Below, in pieces: positions 46,637 through 55,803 of a stretch of DNA of 64,000 nt. Position 1 is the stretch's first letter. Each line of letters starts with the position of its first letter. The notes below the pieces were generated by a model. The model had not been told where the DNA came from and ran no database searches. It saw nothing but the letters and a program-made list of their open reading frames with translations. This DNA is from Paenibacillus glacialis (lineage in GTDB: Bacteria > Bacillota > Bacilli > Paenibacillales > Paenibacillaceae), in the NCBI RefSeq assembly GCF_001637205.1, contig NZ_LVJH01000017.1, forward strand, positions 124,001 to 188,000. The letters are read 5' to 3'. Position numbers and translations under genes: made by a program.

Positions 46637-47461
46637 ATGAATAACTCTATGATTAGTGCCGCAGTATCTATGAACAGTATGCAGTCGAGGCTCGATCTGA
46701 TTGCGGATAACATTGCCAACATGGATACGAATGGATATAAACGCAAAGAGAATTCTTTTGAAGACGTGTTGACTCGTGTACAACAGCATCCGAAAGATTT
46801 CAAAAGTTCAGTAAGAGCCACGCCACTGGGATATAATTTAGGGTTTGGTGTGAAACTTGCTTCTGTATCAACCAATATGGAACAAGGTGCTCTTCTAAAT
46901 ACGGGGATTCCTACAGATCTTGCGATTGAGGGTAACGGGTTATTCGCTGTAAAGAGCAATGGCGCAGTTGCCTATACGCGTGAAGGTGCCTTTCATTTTG
47001 TTCCGGACCCAACCGATGCTGCCTCTATGGTGTTGGTGAATAACGTAGGGGATATCGTTCTTAATCGGACGGATAATCCAATCAAGGTTCCAGCAAATGG
47101 AAAAGTGGCGATTGATGCCGAGGGTAAAGTATGGACCTCAAAGGGTAATGAACCAAGGGTACAAGCGGGCCAGATTCAAGTGGTCGAACCTCAAAGACCT
47201 GAAGGGTTAGTTCAAATGGATGGGAATAAATTTGTTCTGGCAAACGGTGTAACGATTAATGATGTATTTGGCACAACGAAGACAGATGTGAACTTACCTG
47301 AGGGTTTATCTATACGTTCAGGATATCAAGAGAAATCTAATGTGGACTTAACGGTAGAGATGACAGATATGGTTCAGGTTCAACGGGCATACCAACTGAT
47401 GGCTCGTTCATTAACCTCAAGCGATACCATGATGGGCCTTGCCAACAATTTGCGCGGGTAG
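46637..47461 (+). CDS. flhP: Flagellar basal-body rod protein FlhP (FlgG-like)
   Basis: Second FlgG/FlgF-type axial protein, 274 residues. N-terminal MISAAVSMNSMQSRLDLIAD with NIANMDTNGYKRKENSF, a central TDLAIEGNGLFAVKSNG block and C-terminal SNVDLTVEMTDMVQVQRAYQ are all conserved. GAGGAGG precedes the ATG. It shares a transcript with flhO, 46 bp upstream, and with the small gene downstream. Confidence 0.93.
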   Translation: MNNSMISAAVSMNSMQSRLDLIADNIANMDTNGYKRKENSFEDVLTRVQQHPKDFKSSVRATPLGYNLGFGVKLASVSTNMEQGALLNTGIPTDLAIEGNGLFAVKSNGAVAYTREGAFHFVPDPTDAASMVLVNNVGDIVLNRTDNPIKVPANGKVAIDAEGKVWTSKGNEPRVQAGQIQVVEPQRPEGLVQMDGNKFVLANGVTINDVFGTTKTDVNLPEGLSIRSGYQEKSNVDLTVEMTDMVQVQRAYQLMARSLTSSDTMMGLANNLRG

Positions 47462-47474
47462 GGAGGATCTAATC

Positions 47475-47678
47475 ATGAGTGAGGAACGTAAGCCAACGCA
47501 GAAGTCACCAACACCTAGATGGCGAATTGTACTACGGTTCATGATTCCGCTGTTTCTACTACTAGCTTTAATGGGCGGTGTGATCGTAGGTTATGTGATT
47601 ATAGGTAAGCGAAGTATGAGTGAAGTGTTTCTTTGGGACACGTGGAAACATGTCTTTGATCTCGTATTTGCACCTTAA
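47475..47678 (+). CDS. EpuA-family small membrane protein
   Basis: 67-residue protein with a basic N-terminus, one strong membrane helix (FMIPLFLLLALMGGVIVGYV) and the C-terminal SEVFLWDTWKHVFDLV motif of family PF11772 (EpuA). Database entries often call it an RNA polymerase beta subunit, which the sequence does not support. ATG at 47475 has GGGAGG 8 nt upstream. It follows flhP by 13 bp and is probably co-transcribed. Confidence 0.8.
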   Translation: MSEERKPTQKSPTPRWRIVLRFMIPLFLLLALMGGVIVGYVIIGKRSMSEVFLWDTWKHVFDLVFAP

Positions 47679-47712
47679 TGATGTTTCATAATGTGAATAA
47701 TGAGATGAAAAG

Positions 47713-47748
47713 AAAGAAAACTCCGTTCAATTGGGAGTTTTCTTTTTA
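47713..47748 (+). terminator. Terminator of the flhOP operon
   Basis: AAAGAAAACTCC / GGGAGTTTTCTTT with a short loop, then TTAGG. Confidence 0.8.
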
Positions 47749-47822
47749 GGTTCGATAACTGTATAATGATGGGGGACTAACAAGTCGAAACGGCTATGCC
47801 GTCCTGTTTCAAGGAAGGTACC

Positions 47823-47881
47823 CGTTTTAGCGGAAATATAAGGAATAGAGTATGAAGTGAAACTTATACTTTCTTATATTG
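47823..47881 (+). repeat. 59-bp intergenic repeat, copy B
   Basis: Matches 5271-5329 with two mismatches; see copy A. A long stem-loop containing TAGACA/TGTCTA (47887-47935) follows. The rest of the 47749-48022 gap has no gene. Confidence 0.8.
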
Positions 47882-48022
47882 GGACAAAAGGACCCTCTTC
47901 CATAGACAGTGATTGTCTAAAGGAGAGAGCCCCTTATCTGAACCTCCATGTTCTGCAGAAAATGAAGGATATTACATAGTATTACCGCAACCTATAAAGC
48001 TTATTCGAAGGGAGTTTTGTTT

Positions 48023-48460
48023 GTGTTAGATGTGAATCAGATTCAGGAGATTATCCCGCATAGACCACCATTTTTACTTGTTGATCGTATTATTGAACTT
48101 GAGGATGGAAAACGTGCGGTAGGTATTAAGAATGTAACCATTAATGAACCTTTCTTTACGGGGCATTTTCCAGGTTATCCAGTGATGCCAGGAGTTCTGA
48201 TTACGGAGGCGCTGGCTCAAGTAGGAGCTGTCGCTATTTTGAATGTAGAAAGTAACAGAGGGAAGATTGGATTTCTTGCTAGTCTTGATAATTTCCGCTT
48301 TCGAGGTCAAGTAGTACCAGGTGACACGTTAAGATTAGAAGTTGAGATTATTCGTCTAAAGGGAAGCTTTGGTAAGGGTAAGGCAGTTGCTACTGTAGAA
48401 GGCAAGGTTGTAGCAGAAGGCGAGATTATGTTTGCATTATCAGATCCTAAAGCTAACTAG
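48023..48460 (+). CDS. fabZ: 3-hydroxyacyl-ACP dehydratase FabZ
   Basis: Dehydrates 3-hydroxyacyl-ACP in fatty-acid elongation. Hot-dog fold with [17 protein letters not shown] at the N-terminus and the active-site helix region [20 protein letters not shown], holding the catalytic His and Glu. GTG at 48023 has AAGGGAG 8 nt upstream and yields MLDVNQIQ, matching homologues; 145 residues. Confidence 0.96.
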   Translation: MLDVNQIQEIIPHRPPFLLVDRIIELEDGKRAVGIKNVTINEPFFTGHFPGYPVMPGVLITEALAQVGAVAILNVESNRGKIGFLASLDNFRFRGQVVPGDTLRLEVEIIRLKGSFGKGKAVATVEGKVVAEGEIMFALSDPKAN

Positions 48461-48511
48461 TGTCTAAGTGTATTCTTGTAATTATTCCTAACTGGAATTC
48501 ATCCTAATTAG

Positions 48512-48570
48512 TATAGATTGAATGAAAGACGAACTCTCATGTTCAATATAATCTTTAGTTCAATCTATAT
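48512..48570 (+). repeat. MITE-like element, copy 2 (internally deleted)
   Basis: 59 bp: TATAGATTGAATGAAAGACG at the left, then CTCATGTTCA, and TTTAGTTCAATCTATAT at the right. Same orientation as copy 4 but with much of the interior missing. It ends 24 bp before pgcA. Confidence 0.65.
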
Positions 48571-48593
48571 AAAAAAGTGAAGGGGGACTTTAC

Positions 48594-50312
48594 ATGTCTC
48601 AATTAAGTGAACAGTCCATGAATAACATCGAACAGTGGCTTCAGGATTCATATATCGATGAGGACACTAAGCGGGAACTTCGAAATTTAGAGCAGGAGCC
48701 ACAGGAGCTAGAGGATCGTTTTTATAAAGATTTGGAATTTGGTACGGGTGGACTAAGAGGCATCATAGGTGCGGGTAGTAACCGTATAAACCGTTATACG
48801 ATTGGCAAGGCTACGCAAGGATTTGCACAATTTATACTTAAATCTTATGGGAAGGCTGAGGGGAAGCCTTCAGTTGTTATTGCCTATGATTCCCGTCATT
48901 TCTCCCCAGAGTTTGCATTGGAAGCTGCTCTTGTTCTTGCTGGTAATGGTATTGTAGCTAAGTTGTTCCCTTCACTTCGTACGACACCTCAACTATCATT
49001 TAGTGTGCGTGATTTGGGGGCGACGGGTGGAATTGTCATAACCGCAAGCCATAATCCACCAGAATACAATGGTTATAAGGTGTACAACGCTGAGGGCGGA
49101 CAACTGATTCCACATGAAGCGGAACAAGTCATTCAATACATTAAAGAGGTCGAGGGCTTCTCGGCTGTGAAGAAGCTAACCCAAGCGGAGGCAGAAGCGC
49201 AAGGATTGTTAGTATGGCTTGGTGAAGCAGATGATGACGCATTTATACGTACTGTCGCTCAGCAAAGTATGAACTCAGACCTCATTCGTTCCTCTTTAGG
49301 TAAAGATTTCGCAATTGTATATACACCGTTACATGGTACAGGTAATATTCCCGTTCGGAAGACATTTGAAGCCATTGGATTCACTAATGTTCATGTCGTA
49401 CCAGAGCAGGAACAACCAGATGCAGAATTCTCGACGGTTAAATCTCCTAATCCCGAAGAGCGGGAAGCATTTACACTGGCGATGAAGCTAGGACAAGAAT
49501 TGGATGCTGATATATTAATTGGGACAGATCCTGACTGTGATCGTATGGGCGCAGTTGTAAAAGATAAAGATGGTAAGTATATCGTTCTTTCTGGAAATCA
49601 ATCTGGTGCAATTATGATTCACTATCTGTTAAGCCAATTGAAGGAAGCAGGTAAGTTACCGGATAATGGCGTCGTTATCAAGACGATCGTAACGAGTGAG
49701 ATGGGGGCATCTATCGCACGCCATTATGGAGCAGAAGTGTTAAATACGTTGACTGGATTTAAATATATCGGTGAAAAAATGACTCAGTTTGAACAATCAG
49801 GTGAGTATACGTATTTATTCGGGTATGAGGAAAGCTATGGTTACTTAAGCGGGAATTATGCTAGAGATAAGGATGCTGTGCTCGCTGCTATGCTGATCGC
49901 TGAAGCGGGAGCTTACTACAAAGGCCAAGGTAAGACTTTATATGATGTATTGGAAGAACTATATGAGCAATTCGGGTATTTCCAAGAAAGATTGGAATCT
50001 CGTACATTGAAAGGCAAGGACGGACTTGCACAAATTCAATCGAAAATGACGGATTGGCGGAATCAACCTCCACTTGAGATTGCAGGAGTTCAAGTGAAGG
50101 AAGTACTTGACTATTCCATCGGGCTTGATGGCCTTCCGCAAGAAAATGTATTGAAATTCATGCTTGAAGATGGATCGTGGTTCTGTTTACGGCCATCAGG
50201 TACGGAGCCGAAGATTAAAGTTTATTTTGCAGTGCGTGGTGAGTCCTTAAATAATGCAGAAGAGCGGATTGTGATGTTGGTTCAAGAAGTGATGTCGCGT
50301 GTAGATGCTTAA
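48594..50312 (+). CDS. pgcA: Phosphoglucomutase/phosphomannomutase PgcA
   Basis: Alpha-D-phosphohexomutase giving glucose-1-P for UDP-glucose, glycolipids and wall polymers. Phosphoserine loop TASHNPPEYNGYKVYN, metal-binding GTDPDCDRMGAVV, sugar-binding GYEESYGYLSG, and the phosphate-binding RPSGTEPKIKVYF are all intact. 572 residues, near B. subtilis PgcA. GGGGG ribosome binding site. Flanked on both sides by copies of the MITE-like element. Confidence 0.95.
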   Translation: MSQLSEQSMNNIEQWLQDSYIDEDTKRELRNLEQEPQELEDRFYKDLEFGTGGLRGIIGAGSNRINRYTIGKATQGFAQFILKSYGKAEGKPSVVIAYDSRHFSPEFALEAALVLAGNGIVAKLFPSLRTTPQLSFSVRDLGATGGIVITASHNPPEYNGYKVYNAEGGQLIPHEAEQVIQYIKEVEGFSAVKKLTQAEAEAQGLLVWLGEADDDAFIRTVAQQSMNSDLIRSSLGKDFAIVYTPLHGTGNIPVRKTFEAIGFTNVHVVPEQEQPDAEFSTVKSPNPEEREAFTLAMKLGQELDADILIGTDPDCDRMGAVVKDKDGKYIVLSGNQSGAIMIHYLLSQLKEAGKLPDNGVVIKTIVTSEMGASIARHYGAEVLNTLTGFKYIGEKMTQFEQSGEYTYLFGYEESYGYLSGNYARDKDAVLAAMLIAEAGAYYKGQGKTLYDVLEELYEQFGYFQERLESRTLKGKDGLAQIQSKMTDWRNQPPLEIAGVQVKEVLDYSIGLDGLPQENVLKFMLEDGSWFCLRPSGTEPKIKVYFAVRGESLNNAEERIVMLVQEVMSRVDA

Positions 50313-50320
50313 GAAGTTTG

Positions 50321-50416
50321 CTAGATAGAATGAACTAAAGACGAACCTTCAAATTCATGATTGTATTAGCAAATATGGATTATGGGGAGTGTATATTTTG
50401 GTTCAATCTATATGAT
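50321..50416 (+). repeat. MITE-like element, copy 3
   Basis: 96 bp: AGATAGAATGAACTAAAGACG and an ATTCATGATT block at the left, GGTTCAATCTATAT at the right. The middle has diverged from copies 1 and 4. It begins 9 bp after the pgcA stop. Confidence 0.65.
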
Positions 50417-50420
50417 AGTT

Positions 50421-50462
50421 TCAGACCAGATGGACATTCTAATGAATGTCCATCTGGTCTGA
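50421..50462 (+). promoter_or_regulatory. Perfect 19-bp stem-loop before the DUF5693 gene
   Basis: TCAGACCAGATGGACATTC and its exact complement around TAAT, followed by AAAAAGAC and AAGGAGG. With no T-tract on either side it is not a normal terminator; it could terminate pgcA weakly or act as a leader hairpin. Confidence 0.6.
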
Positions 50463-50487
50463 AAAAGACATAAGGAGGTACTTGTCA

Positions 50488-52503
50488 GTGCAGTATAATT
50501 GGAAAAAGTGGAGTATATCCTCCCGGAAATGGTTATGGATCTTAGTTATAGTCGGTATTGTTGCGGCTATGCCTGTGGCGTATGATCGTTTCAAGACGGA
50601 GACATCCGCTAATCAAGTTGAGTTTGTATTCGATTATCGTGATTTAGTGGACATTGCTTCATATGAAGCACACCCAGTGGATTATATTAATGAACAATTA
50701 GATAAGCTGAAAGAGGCTGGCGTGGGCAGTATGGCCATGTTCGAAAGTACGTTAGATGAATTCCAGAAATCACGGCGGATTATGCTCTATAACAGTAAAG
50801 ATATCGCCAATAAAATGAATCAATCAATTCCTGTAAATGAGAACTTTACGTATATTCTATTTACCAACGAAGAGAATGCAAGAGCGATAACTCCTGTTAT
50901 TGAGGAGACATACAATAGGCTTGAGATAGCTGTGAAGCCTTGGACCTTTGAGAATCGAAAAGGACTCATCATTGAGACGCCTATAGAGAATGCTATGATG
51001 AAGCCGATGCGCTCTGATCCGATTACATTTGATATGCTGCGCAGCAAAGGATTTAACATTGTACCTCGATTGGGAGACAGTCTTCCATATGATCAAGACC
51101 ATATGGAGAATTTGATTTCCGATTATGAGGCTGCTGGTGTAACACGTATTCTCTTTGAAGGGGAGTCCGTCAAAGGCTACAATGATCAAGAAAGTATGAA
51201 GAGCTTGGACGCCTTTGCTGACCTACTTAATGAACATGGTATGGGTATTGCAGCGATTGAGAATTTGAAGAAACCTCAACTGGGTTTTAACAAATTGGCA
51301 TATGATCTTGACTATAATGTCGTGCGCATATATTCCTTAAGTGAAGGCGATGCTAATCTGAATGTACAGAAGATTGCAGATCGTTTTGCTCTTGCCAGTA
51401 AAGATCGTAATATTCGTATGTTTTATTTAAATGCAGCCCCAAGTCGAGATACTTCTAAAGCAATGATTACGAATTCCATAGATAATTTAGTCCGCAGTCT
51501 TGCAGAACCAGGTAATGCCATTGAAAGACTCGAGAGCGACGGATTTACAATCGGCCAAGCTAAGGCTTTTGATGTAGCGGAAGCCTCCTATCAACGAATA
51601 ATGAAGATGATCGTTGTACTTGGTGCGATTGCCTTTGTATCGCTGTTAGTATCCTATTTCATTCCACTACTTACGATCCCTGCTTTCGTGTTCGGGCTGA
51701 TTGGAAGTGTGGGGCTATTTATTCTAAGACCTTCATTGTTTGAGCAGGGACTTGCTTTACTCGTGGCCATCAGCGCACCAACGGTAGCTATGGTGCTAGC
51801 AGTACGTAAGATTAATGAATTAAATGCTAAAACGAATGATATGTTGTTAACTCGTCGATTTGCTCATGCACTGGTCTTGTTCGTGAAGACGTCCATAATT
51901 TCTTTAAGTGCTATTCCTTTCGTGGTTGCATTGCTAAATAGTATTACGTACGAATTAGTTCTTAATCAATTCCGAGGAGTAAGCCTACTGCACTTTGGTC
52001 CTATTGCACTTACTGCGTTGTATGTTGTCCTTTATCGTGGAGGGAATCTACGTCAGCAATTAAGTACAATCTTACGCAGTCGAATTACTGTACTGGGTGT
52101 CATAGTGGTTGGGATTATCGGTGTGTTAGGATTGTATTATTTAAGCCGTACAGGTAACGGTGGTTCAGTAACATCACTTGAAATGTCTTTCCGTACCTTC
52201 ATGGAGAATACATTCGGTGTTCGACCACGGAATAAGGAATTCCTTATGGCACATCCGTTATTGATACTAGGTGCTTTTATGTCAATTAAGTACCGTAATG
52301 CAATTTACATCATGGTCATTGCTGTCATTGGACAATTGTCCATGGTAGATACCTTTGCCCATATTCATACACCTCTCAAAATATCTCTTATCCGTAACCT
52401 TCTAGGATTAGGATTGGGACTTGTTATTGGACTTGTGGCAATAGTCGTATGGCAGATTGCAGAAGGGTGTTGGAAACGATGGTCACCACTCCTCAGACGA
52501 TAG
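50488..52503 (+). CDS. DUF5693 family membrane protein
   Basis: 671-residue membrane protein. One N-terminal helix (WLWILVIVGIVAAMPVAYDR) is followed by an extracytoplasmic region of about 340 residues with a TIM-barrel-like alternation (FVFDYRDLVDIASY, GVTRILFEGESVKGY). About eight hydrophobic segments make up the C-terminal third. Function unknown. GTG at 50488 has AAGGAGG 9 nt upstream. Its end overlaps csaB by 25 bp, so a role in wall-polymer export or modification is inferred from context only. Confidence 0.85.
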   Translation: MQYNWKKWSISSRKWLWILVIVGIVAAMPVAYDRFKTETSANQVEFVFDYRDLVDIASYEAHPVDYINEQLDKLKEAGVGSMAMFESTLDEFQKSRRIMLYNSKDIANKMNQSIPVNENFTYILFTNEENARAITPVIEETYNRLEIAVKPWTFENRKGLIIETPIENAMMKPMRSDPITFDMLRSKGFNIVPRLGDSLPYDQDHMENLISDYEAAGVTRILFEGESVKGYNDQESMKSLDAFADLLNEHGMGIAAIENLKKPQLGFNKLAYDLDYNVVRIYSLSEGDANLNVQKIADRFALASKDRNIRMFYLNAAPSRDTSKAMITNSIDNLVRSLAEPGNAIERLESDGFTIGQAKAFDVAEASYQRIMKMIVVLGAIAFVSLLVSYFIPLLTIPAFVFGLIGSVGLFILRPSLFEQGLALLVAISAPTVAMVLAVRKINELNAKTNDMLLTRRFAHALVLFVKTSIISLSAIPFVVALLNSITYELVLNQFRGVSLLHFGPIALTALYVVLYRGGNLRQQLSTILRSRITVLGVIVVGIIGVLGLYYLSRTGNGGSVTSLEMSFRTFMENTFGVRPRNKEFLMAHPLLILGAFMSIKYRNAIYIMVIAVIGQLSMVDTFAHIHTPLKISLIRNLLGLGLGLVIGLVAIVVWQIAEGCWKRWSPLLRR

Positions 52504-53627
52504 TTATATCGGGGTATTACGGTTATAAGAACAGCGGGGACGAAGCCGTGCTTCAGTCCATTCTGACTGCTTTAGAAGAACAATCTAAGGCAGCGGGAAT
52601 AAATCTTCAACCTGTTGTTCTCTCTATTGACCCCGAGTGGACCAAGTCAACCTACGGAGTTCAAGCAGTACATCGCATGAAGCTTGCCGAAGTGAGACAA
52701 GCTATTAAAAGTAGTTGTGGTCTGATAAGCGGTGGCGGAAGTTTACTTCAAGATGTCACCAGTTCTAAGACGATTCCTTATTACTTGGGTATCATTAAGT
52801 TAGCTCAGTGGATGGGCAAACCTACATTTATTTATTCTCAGGGTGTAGGTCCTGTAAGTCGAGGAATGTTTCATTCGATGATTAAATCGGTATTTAAGAA
52901 ATGTGCCTATATTTCAGTCCGTGATCAAGAATCCGCTGAGTTACTCCGAAGCATGGGATTAAAGGGTCAATCCATTGATATCGTGCCTGATCCAGTGATG
53001 GGACTTCATCCTAAGGAACGCAGTGATGTGTTGAATGAACATGTTGAGTATATAAATGAGGATTTACCCGTGATTGGTATCTCTGTCCGGTATTGGGAGA
53101 AAGATCGCAAGGAACTCTTGAAGATCGTAGAATCTTTACAAGTGGTCATGCAGAAACAGCCTGTTCATTTGAGATTTCTGCCGTTTCATCTACCGATCGA
53201 TGTAGAAGCATCACAATACATGATGGATCTTCTTGGTGATGTCTCATCTACAGGGAGTCGCATCACCCTGTGTTCGGATGCGGTTCATCCACAGGACATG
53301 TTATGGGAGATTAATCAGTGTCAACTTGTGATTGGGATGAGGCTTCATAGCTTGATCTACGCTGCTAACGCTCATGTTCCGATGATTGGTATCTCCTATG
53401 ATCCTAAGATTAATCAATTTCTAGAAAGACTTGTACTTCAACCTGTGGGTGATACGTCATCCTTAGAATCGTCTGCATTATCTTCTGAGATTGAACGAAT
53501 GTTGTTTAACGAAGAGGAGTGGCGGAAGGTTCATGCCACACAAATCGATCAATTGAAGCAAGAAGCACAGGTGCCTGCACAACGAATTGTAGAATATATA
53601 TCTTCAAAGGTGATTATAAATGAATGA
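52479..53627 (+). CDS. csaB: Polysaccharide pyruvyl transferase CsaB
   Basis: Adds ketal-pyruvate to the secondary cell-wall polymer, creating the ligand that SLH domains bind. GT-B-like pyruvyltransferase with SGYYGYKNSGDEAVLQSIL near the N-terminus, LISGGGSLLQDVTS, FIYSQGVGPVSR, and IGMRLHSLIYAANAHVPMIG, where the His-rich catalytic helix lies. 382 residues from ATG 52479; the frame opens at 52449 but neither start has a strong site, suggesting coupling to the overlapping upstream gene. Two SLH proteins lie a few genes downstream. Confidence 0.93.
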   Translation: MVTTPQTIVISGYYGYKNSGDEAVLQSILTALEEQSKAAGINLQPVVLSIDPEWTKSTYGVQAVHRMKLAEVRQAIKSSCGLISGGGSLLQDVTSSKTIPYYLGIIKLAQWMGKPTFIYSQGVGPVSRGMFHSMIKSVFKKCAYISVRDQESAELLRSMGLKGQSIDIVPDPVMGLHPKERSDVLNEHVEYINEDLPVIGISVRYWEKDRKELLKIVESLQVVMQKQPVHLRFLPFHLPIDVEASQYMMDLLGDVSSTGSRITLCSDAVHPQDMLWEINQCQLVIGMRLHSLIYAANAHVPMIGISYDPKINQFLERLVLQPVGDTSSLESSALSSEIERMLFNEEEWRKVHATQIDQLKQEAQVPAQRIVEYISSKVIINE

Positions 53628-54384
53628 TAAATCGTTAAGACAAGTGCCAACTGTCCCTATATTTGGGATCGAAGTATGCAAGTGGGGAATGTCTGATACC
53701 GTACAGTATTTAACTGAAGTTATTACATCACGCACACCACATCAGGTTATTACTGCTAATCCTATTATGGTCATGGCTGCAATAAAGGATCCTGAGTATC
53801 GATCCGTAATGGAACAGGCAGAATTAATCGTTCCTGATGGAACGGGAGTTGTGTGGGCAGCTAATGTAGGTGGTCAGCCTGTAGCAGAACGTGTTGCAGG
53901 GTTCGATCTGCTTCATGAACTAATGGGTGCTGGTGAAAGCGATCACTGGAGAGTATACTTACTTGGTTCCACGTCAGAAGTGATTCAGGAGACAGCGTCG
54001 AGGTTACAATTGCAGTATCCAGGAATTATAATCGCAGGTTATCGAGATGGATTTTTTGGTCCAAAGGAAGATGATAGTGTGATTAAGGAGATCAAGGATA
54101 CTAATCCTGATATTCTCCTCGTAGCACGTGGTGCGGATACTCAAGAACCGTGGATCTTTCGTTATAAGGAACAATTGTCCGTTCCAATCATGATGGGCGT
54201 TGGAGGCAGCTTCGACATCATTTCAGGCAAGACGAAACGCGCTCCCAAGCTATTTCAAAAGCTTCGCTCGGAGTGGTTATATCGACTCCTAAGTGAACCG
54301 ACAAGATATCGCAGAATGCTTGCATTGCCGCAATTCGTAGTTAAAGTCCTCCGCGATAAAGAGAACGTGACAAAACCTAACTAA
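53620..54384 (+). CDS. WecG/TagA/CpsF-family glycosyltransferase
   Basis: GT26 enzyme that adds ManNAc (or a related sugar) to undecaprenyl-PP-GlcNAc, the second step of the teichoic-acid/secondary-polymer linkage unit. ITANPIMVMAAIKDPEYR, VPDGTGVVWAANVGGQPVAE with the catalytic Asp, and the C-terminal GVGGSFDIISGKTKRAPK and SEWLYRLLSEPTRYRRM are typical. 254 residues. It overlaps csaB by 8 bp. Its substrates would come from mnaA and tagO. Confidence 0.93.
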   Translation: MNDKSLRQVPTVPIFGIEVCKWGMSDTVQYLTEVITSRTPHQVITANPIMVMAAIKDPEYRSVMEQAELIVPDGTGVVWAANVGGQPVAERVAGFDLLHELMGAGESDHWRVYLLGSTSEVIQETASRLQLQYPGIIIAGYRDGFFGPKEDDSVIKEIKDTNPDILLVARGADTQEPWIFRYKEQLSVPIMMGVGGSFDIISGKTKRAPKLFQKLRSEWLYRLLSEPTRYRRMLALPQFVVKVLRDKENVTKPN

Positions 54385-54432
54385 AATGGGCGAATTAGAG
54401 CTAATAACGCGATAAATTGCTTAAATACAGAG

Positions 54433-54462
54433 TTGGTGTTTATTTTTCGAACGGAGTATAAT
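54433..54462 (+). promoter_or_regulatory. Putative promoter of tagO
   Basis: TTGGTG, 18 bp, TATAAT, about 40 bp before tagO. Confidence 0.5.
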
Positions 54463-54499
54463 TCATTCCGTTAGAGAAAATGGAGGTTGAGCACTTAAA

Positions 54500-55627
54500 A
54501 TGTTAATGATATCTATCATCGGATTTGTCTTGTCCTTAGGACTGGCACTCTTATTTACGCCTCAAGTAAAGAAATTTGCTTTTAAAGTAGGCGCTATAGA
54601 TGTTCCTGACGCCCGCAAAGTGCATACGAAAGTTATGCCTCGACTGGGTGGACTCGGAATTTATTTAGCTTTTGTGATTGCTCTTTTATTGGCACTGCCA
54701 TTCGTAGCGAATGACTTGTCAATCCGGGATACTAATTTTATTAAAGCATTTCTTATCGGTGGAACCATGATTGTACTCATTGGTGCACTGGATGACCGCT
54801 TTCAGTTATCGGCTAAATTAAAGTTTGTAGCTCAGATTGCTGCTGCATGTGTCGTGGTTTTTGGATTTGATATATCTGTGAACTTTGTAAATATACCTTT
54901 TAATGATACGTACTCCTCATTAGAGAGCTGGATATCCATTCCGCTTACGATCTTCTGGATTGTGGGAGTAACGAACGCTATTAATTTGATTGACGGTTTG
55001 GATGGACTGGCTGCCGGCGTGTCCGGTATTGCCATTGGGACGATCCTTGTGATGTCACTGCTTATGGGTAATATGATGATTGCACTACTATGTATGATTT
55101 TGCTTGGAGCTATTATTGGATTTCTATTCTTTAACTTCCATCCGGCCAAGATCTTTATGGGGGATTCGGGATCATTATTTCTAGGCTTCTGTCTAGCCAT
55201 GTTGTCATTGTTAGGATTTAAACAAGTTGCCGTAGTATCGCTCATTACACCATTAATTATTATCGCTGTACCATTATCCGATACATTCTTCGCCATTGTA
55301 CGTCGTTGGGTACAGAAGAAACCTATATTTGCTCCTGACAAAGGTCATCTGCATCACTGTTTAGGAGAACTAGGCTTCAGTCACCGTCAAAGTGTTCTCA
55401 TTATTTACGGGATTGCTACTTTCTTTGGAGTACTAGCCGTCATTCAATCATCTGCAGCATTATACGATGCGAACTGGGTTACTTTCGTCGTGATATGTAT
55501 CATGACCTTCTTCCTACAGATTGGAGCCGAGTTGATCGGACTCATCGGTAAGACGAAGAGACCTTTATTGAATCTCATCGCAAGATTGCGTATGAAAGAA
55601 AGTACGGAGACGAGATCGAAATTGTAG
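54500..55627 (+). CDS. tagO: Undecaprenyl-phosphate GlcNAc-1-phosphate transferase (TagO/WecA)
   Basis: Membrane enzyme that loads GlcNAc-1-P onto undecaprenyl-P, starting teichoic-acid or secondary-polymer synthesis. MraY/WecA superfamily: VHTKVMPRLGGLGIYLAF, GALDDRFQLSAKLKF (catalytic DD), NAINLIDGLDGLAAGVSG, FNFHPAKIFMGDSGSLFLGF and the DKGHLHHCL His motif; about eleven helices, 375 residues. A second ATG at 54506 is closer to the average start spacing from GGAGG. Confidence 0.94.
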   Translation: MLMISIIGFVLSLGLALLFTPQVKKFAFKVGAIDVPDARKVHTKVMPRLGGLGIYLAFVIALLLALPFVANDLSIRDTNFIKAFLIGGTMIVLIGALDDRFQLSAKLKFVAQIAAACVVVFGFDISVNFVNIPFNDTYSSLESWISIPLTIFWIVGVTNAINLIDGLDGLAAGVSGIAIGTILVMSLLMGNMMIALLCMILLGAIIGFLFFNFHPAKIFMGDSGSLFLGFCLAMLSLLGFKQVAVVSLITPLIIIAVPLSDTFFAIVRRWVQKKPIFAPDKGHLHHCLGELGFSHRQSVLIIYGIATFFGVLAVIQSSAALYDANWVTFVVICIMTFFLQIGAELIGLIGKTKRPLLNLIARLRMKESTETRSKL

Positions 55628-55688
55628 TAATTGATTAAGTTCACATCTTTGGATAGAAATATATAATAATGGTTCTCTTATGAGATAG

Positions 55689-55727
55689 AAGCCTATTAAC
55701 CTTAATTTGAGGTTAATAGGCTTTTTT
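55689..55727 (+). terminator. Terminator of tagO
   Basis: AAGCCTATTAACCT / AGGTTAATAGGCTT with a 7-nt loop and TTTTTT. Confidence 0.92.
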
Positions 55728-55803
55728 GTTTGGTTGTTCTTCAAAATTATGTCGTTTAGACCGATAAAGTAATTAATGTGAACAAAAAGGAGAGGTTTAT
55801 TAA

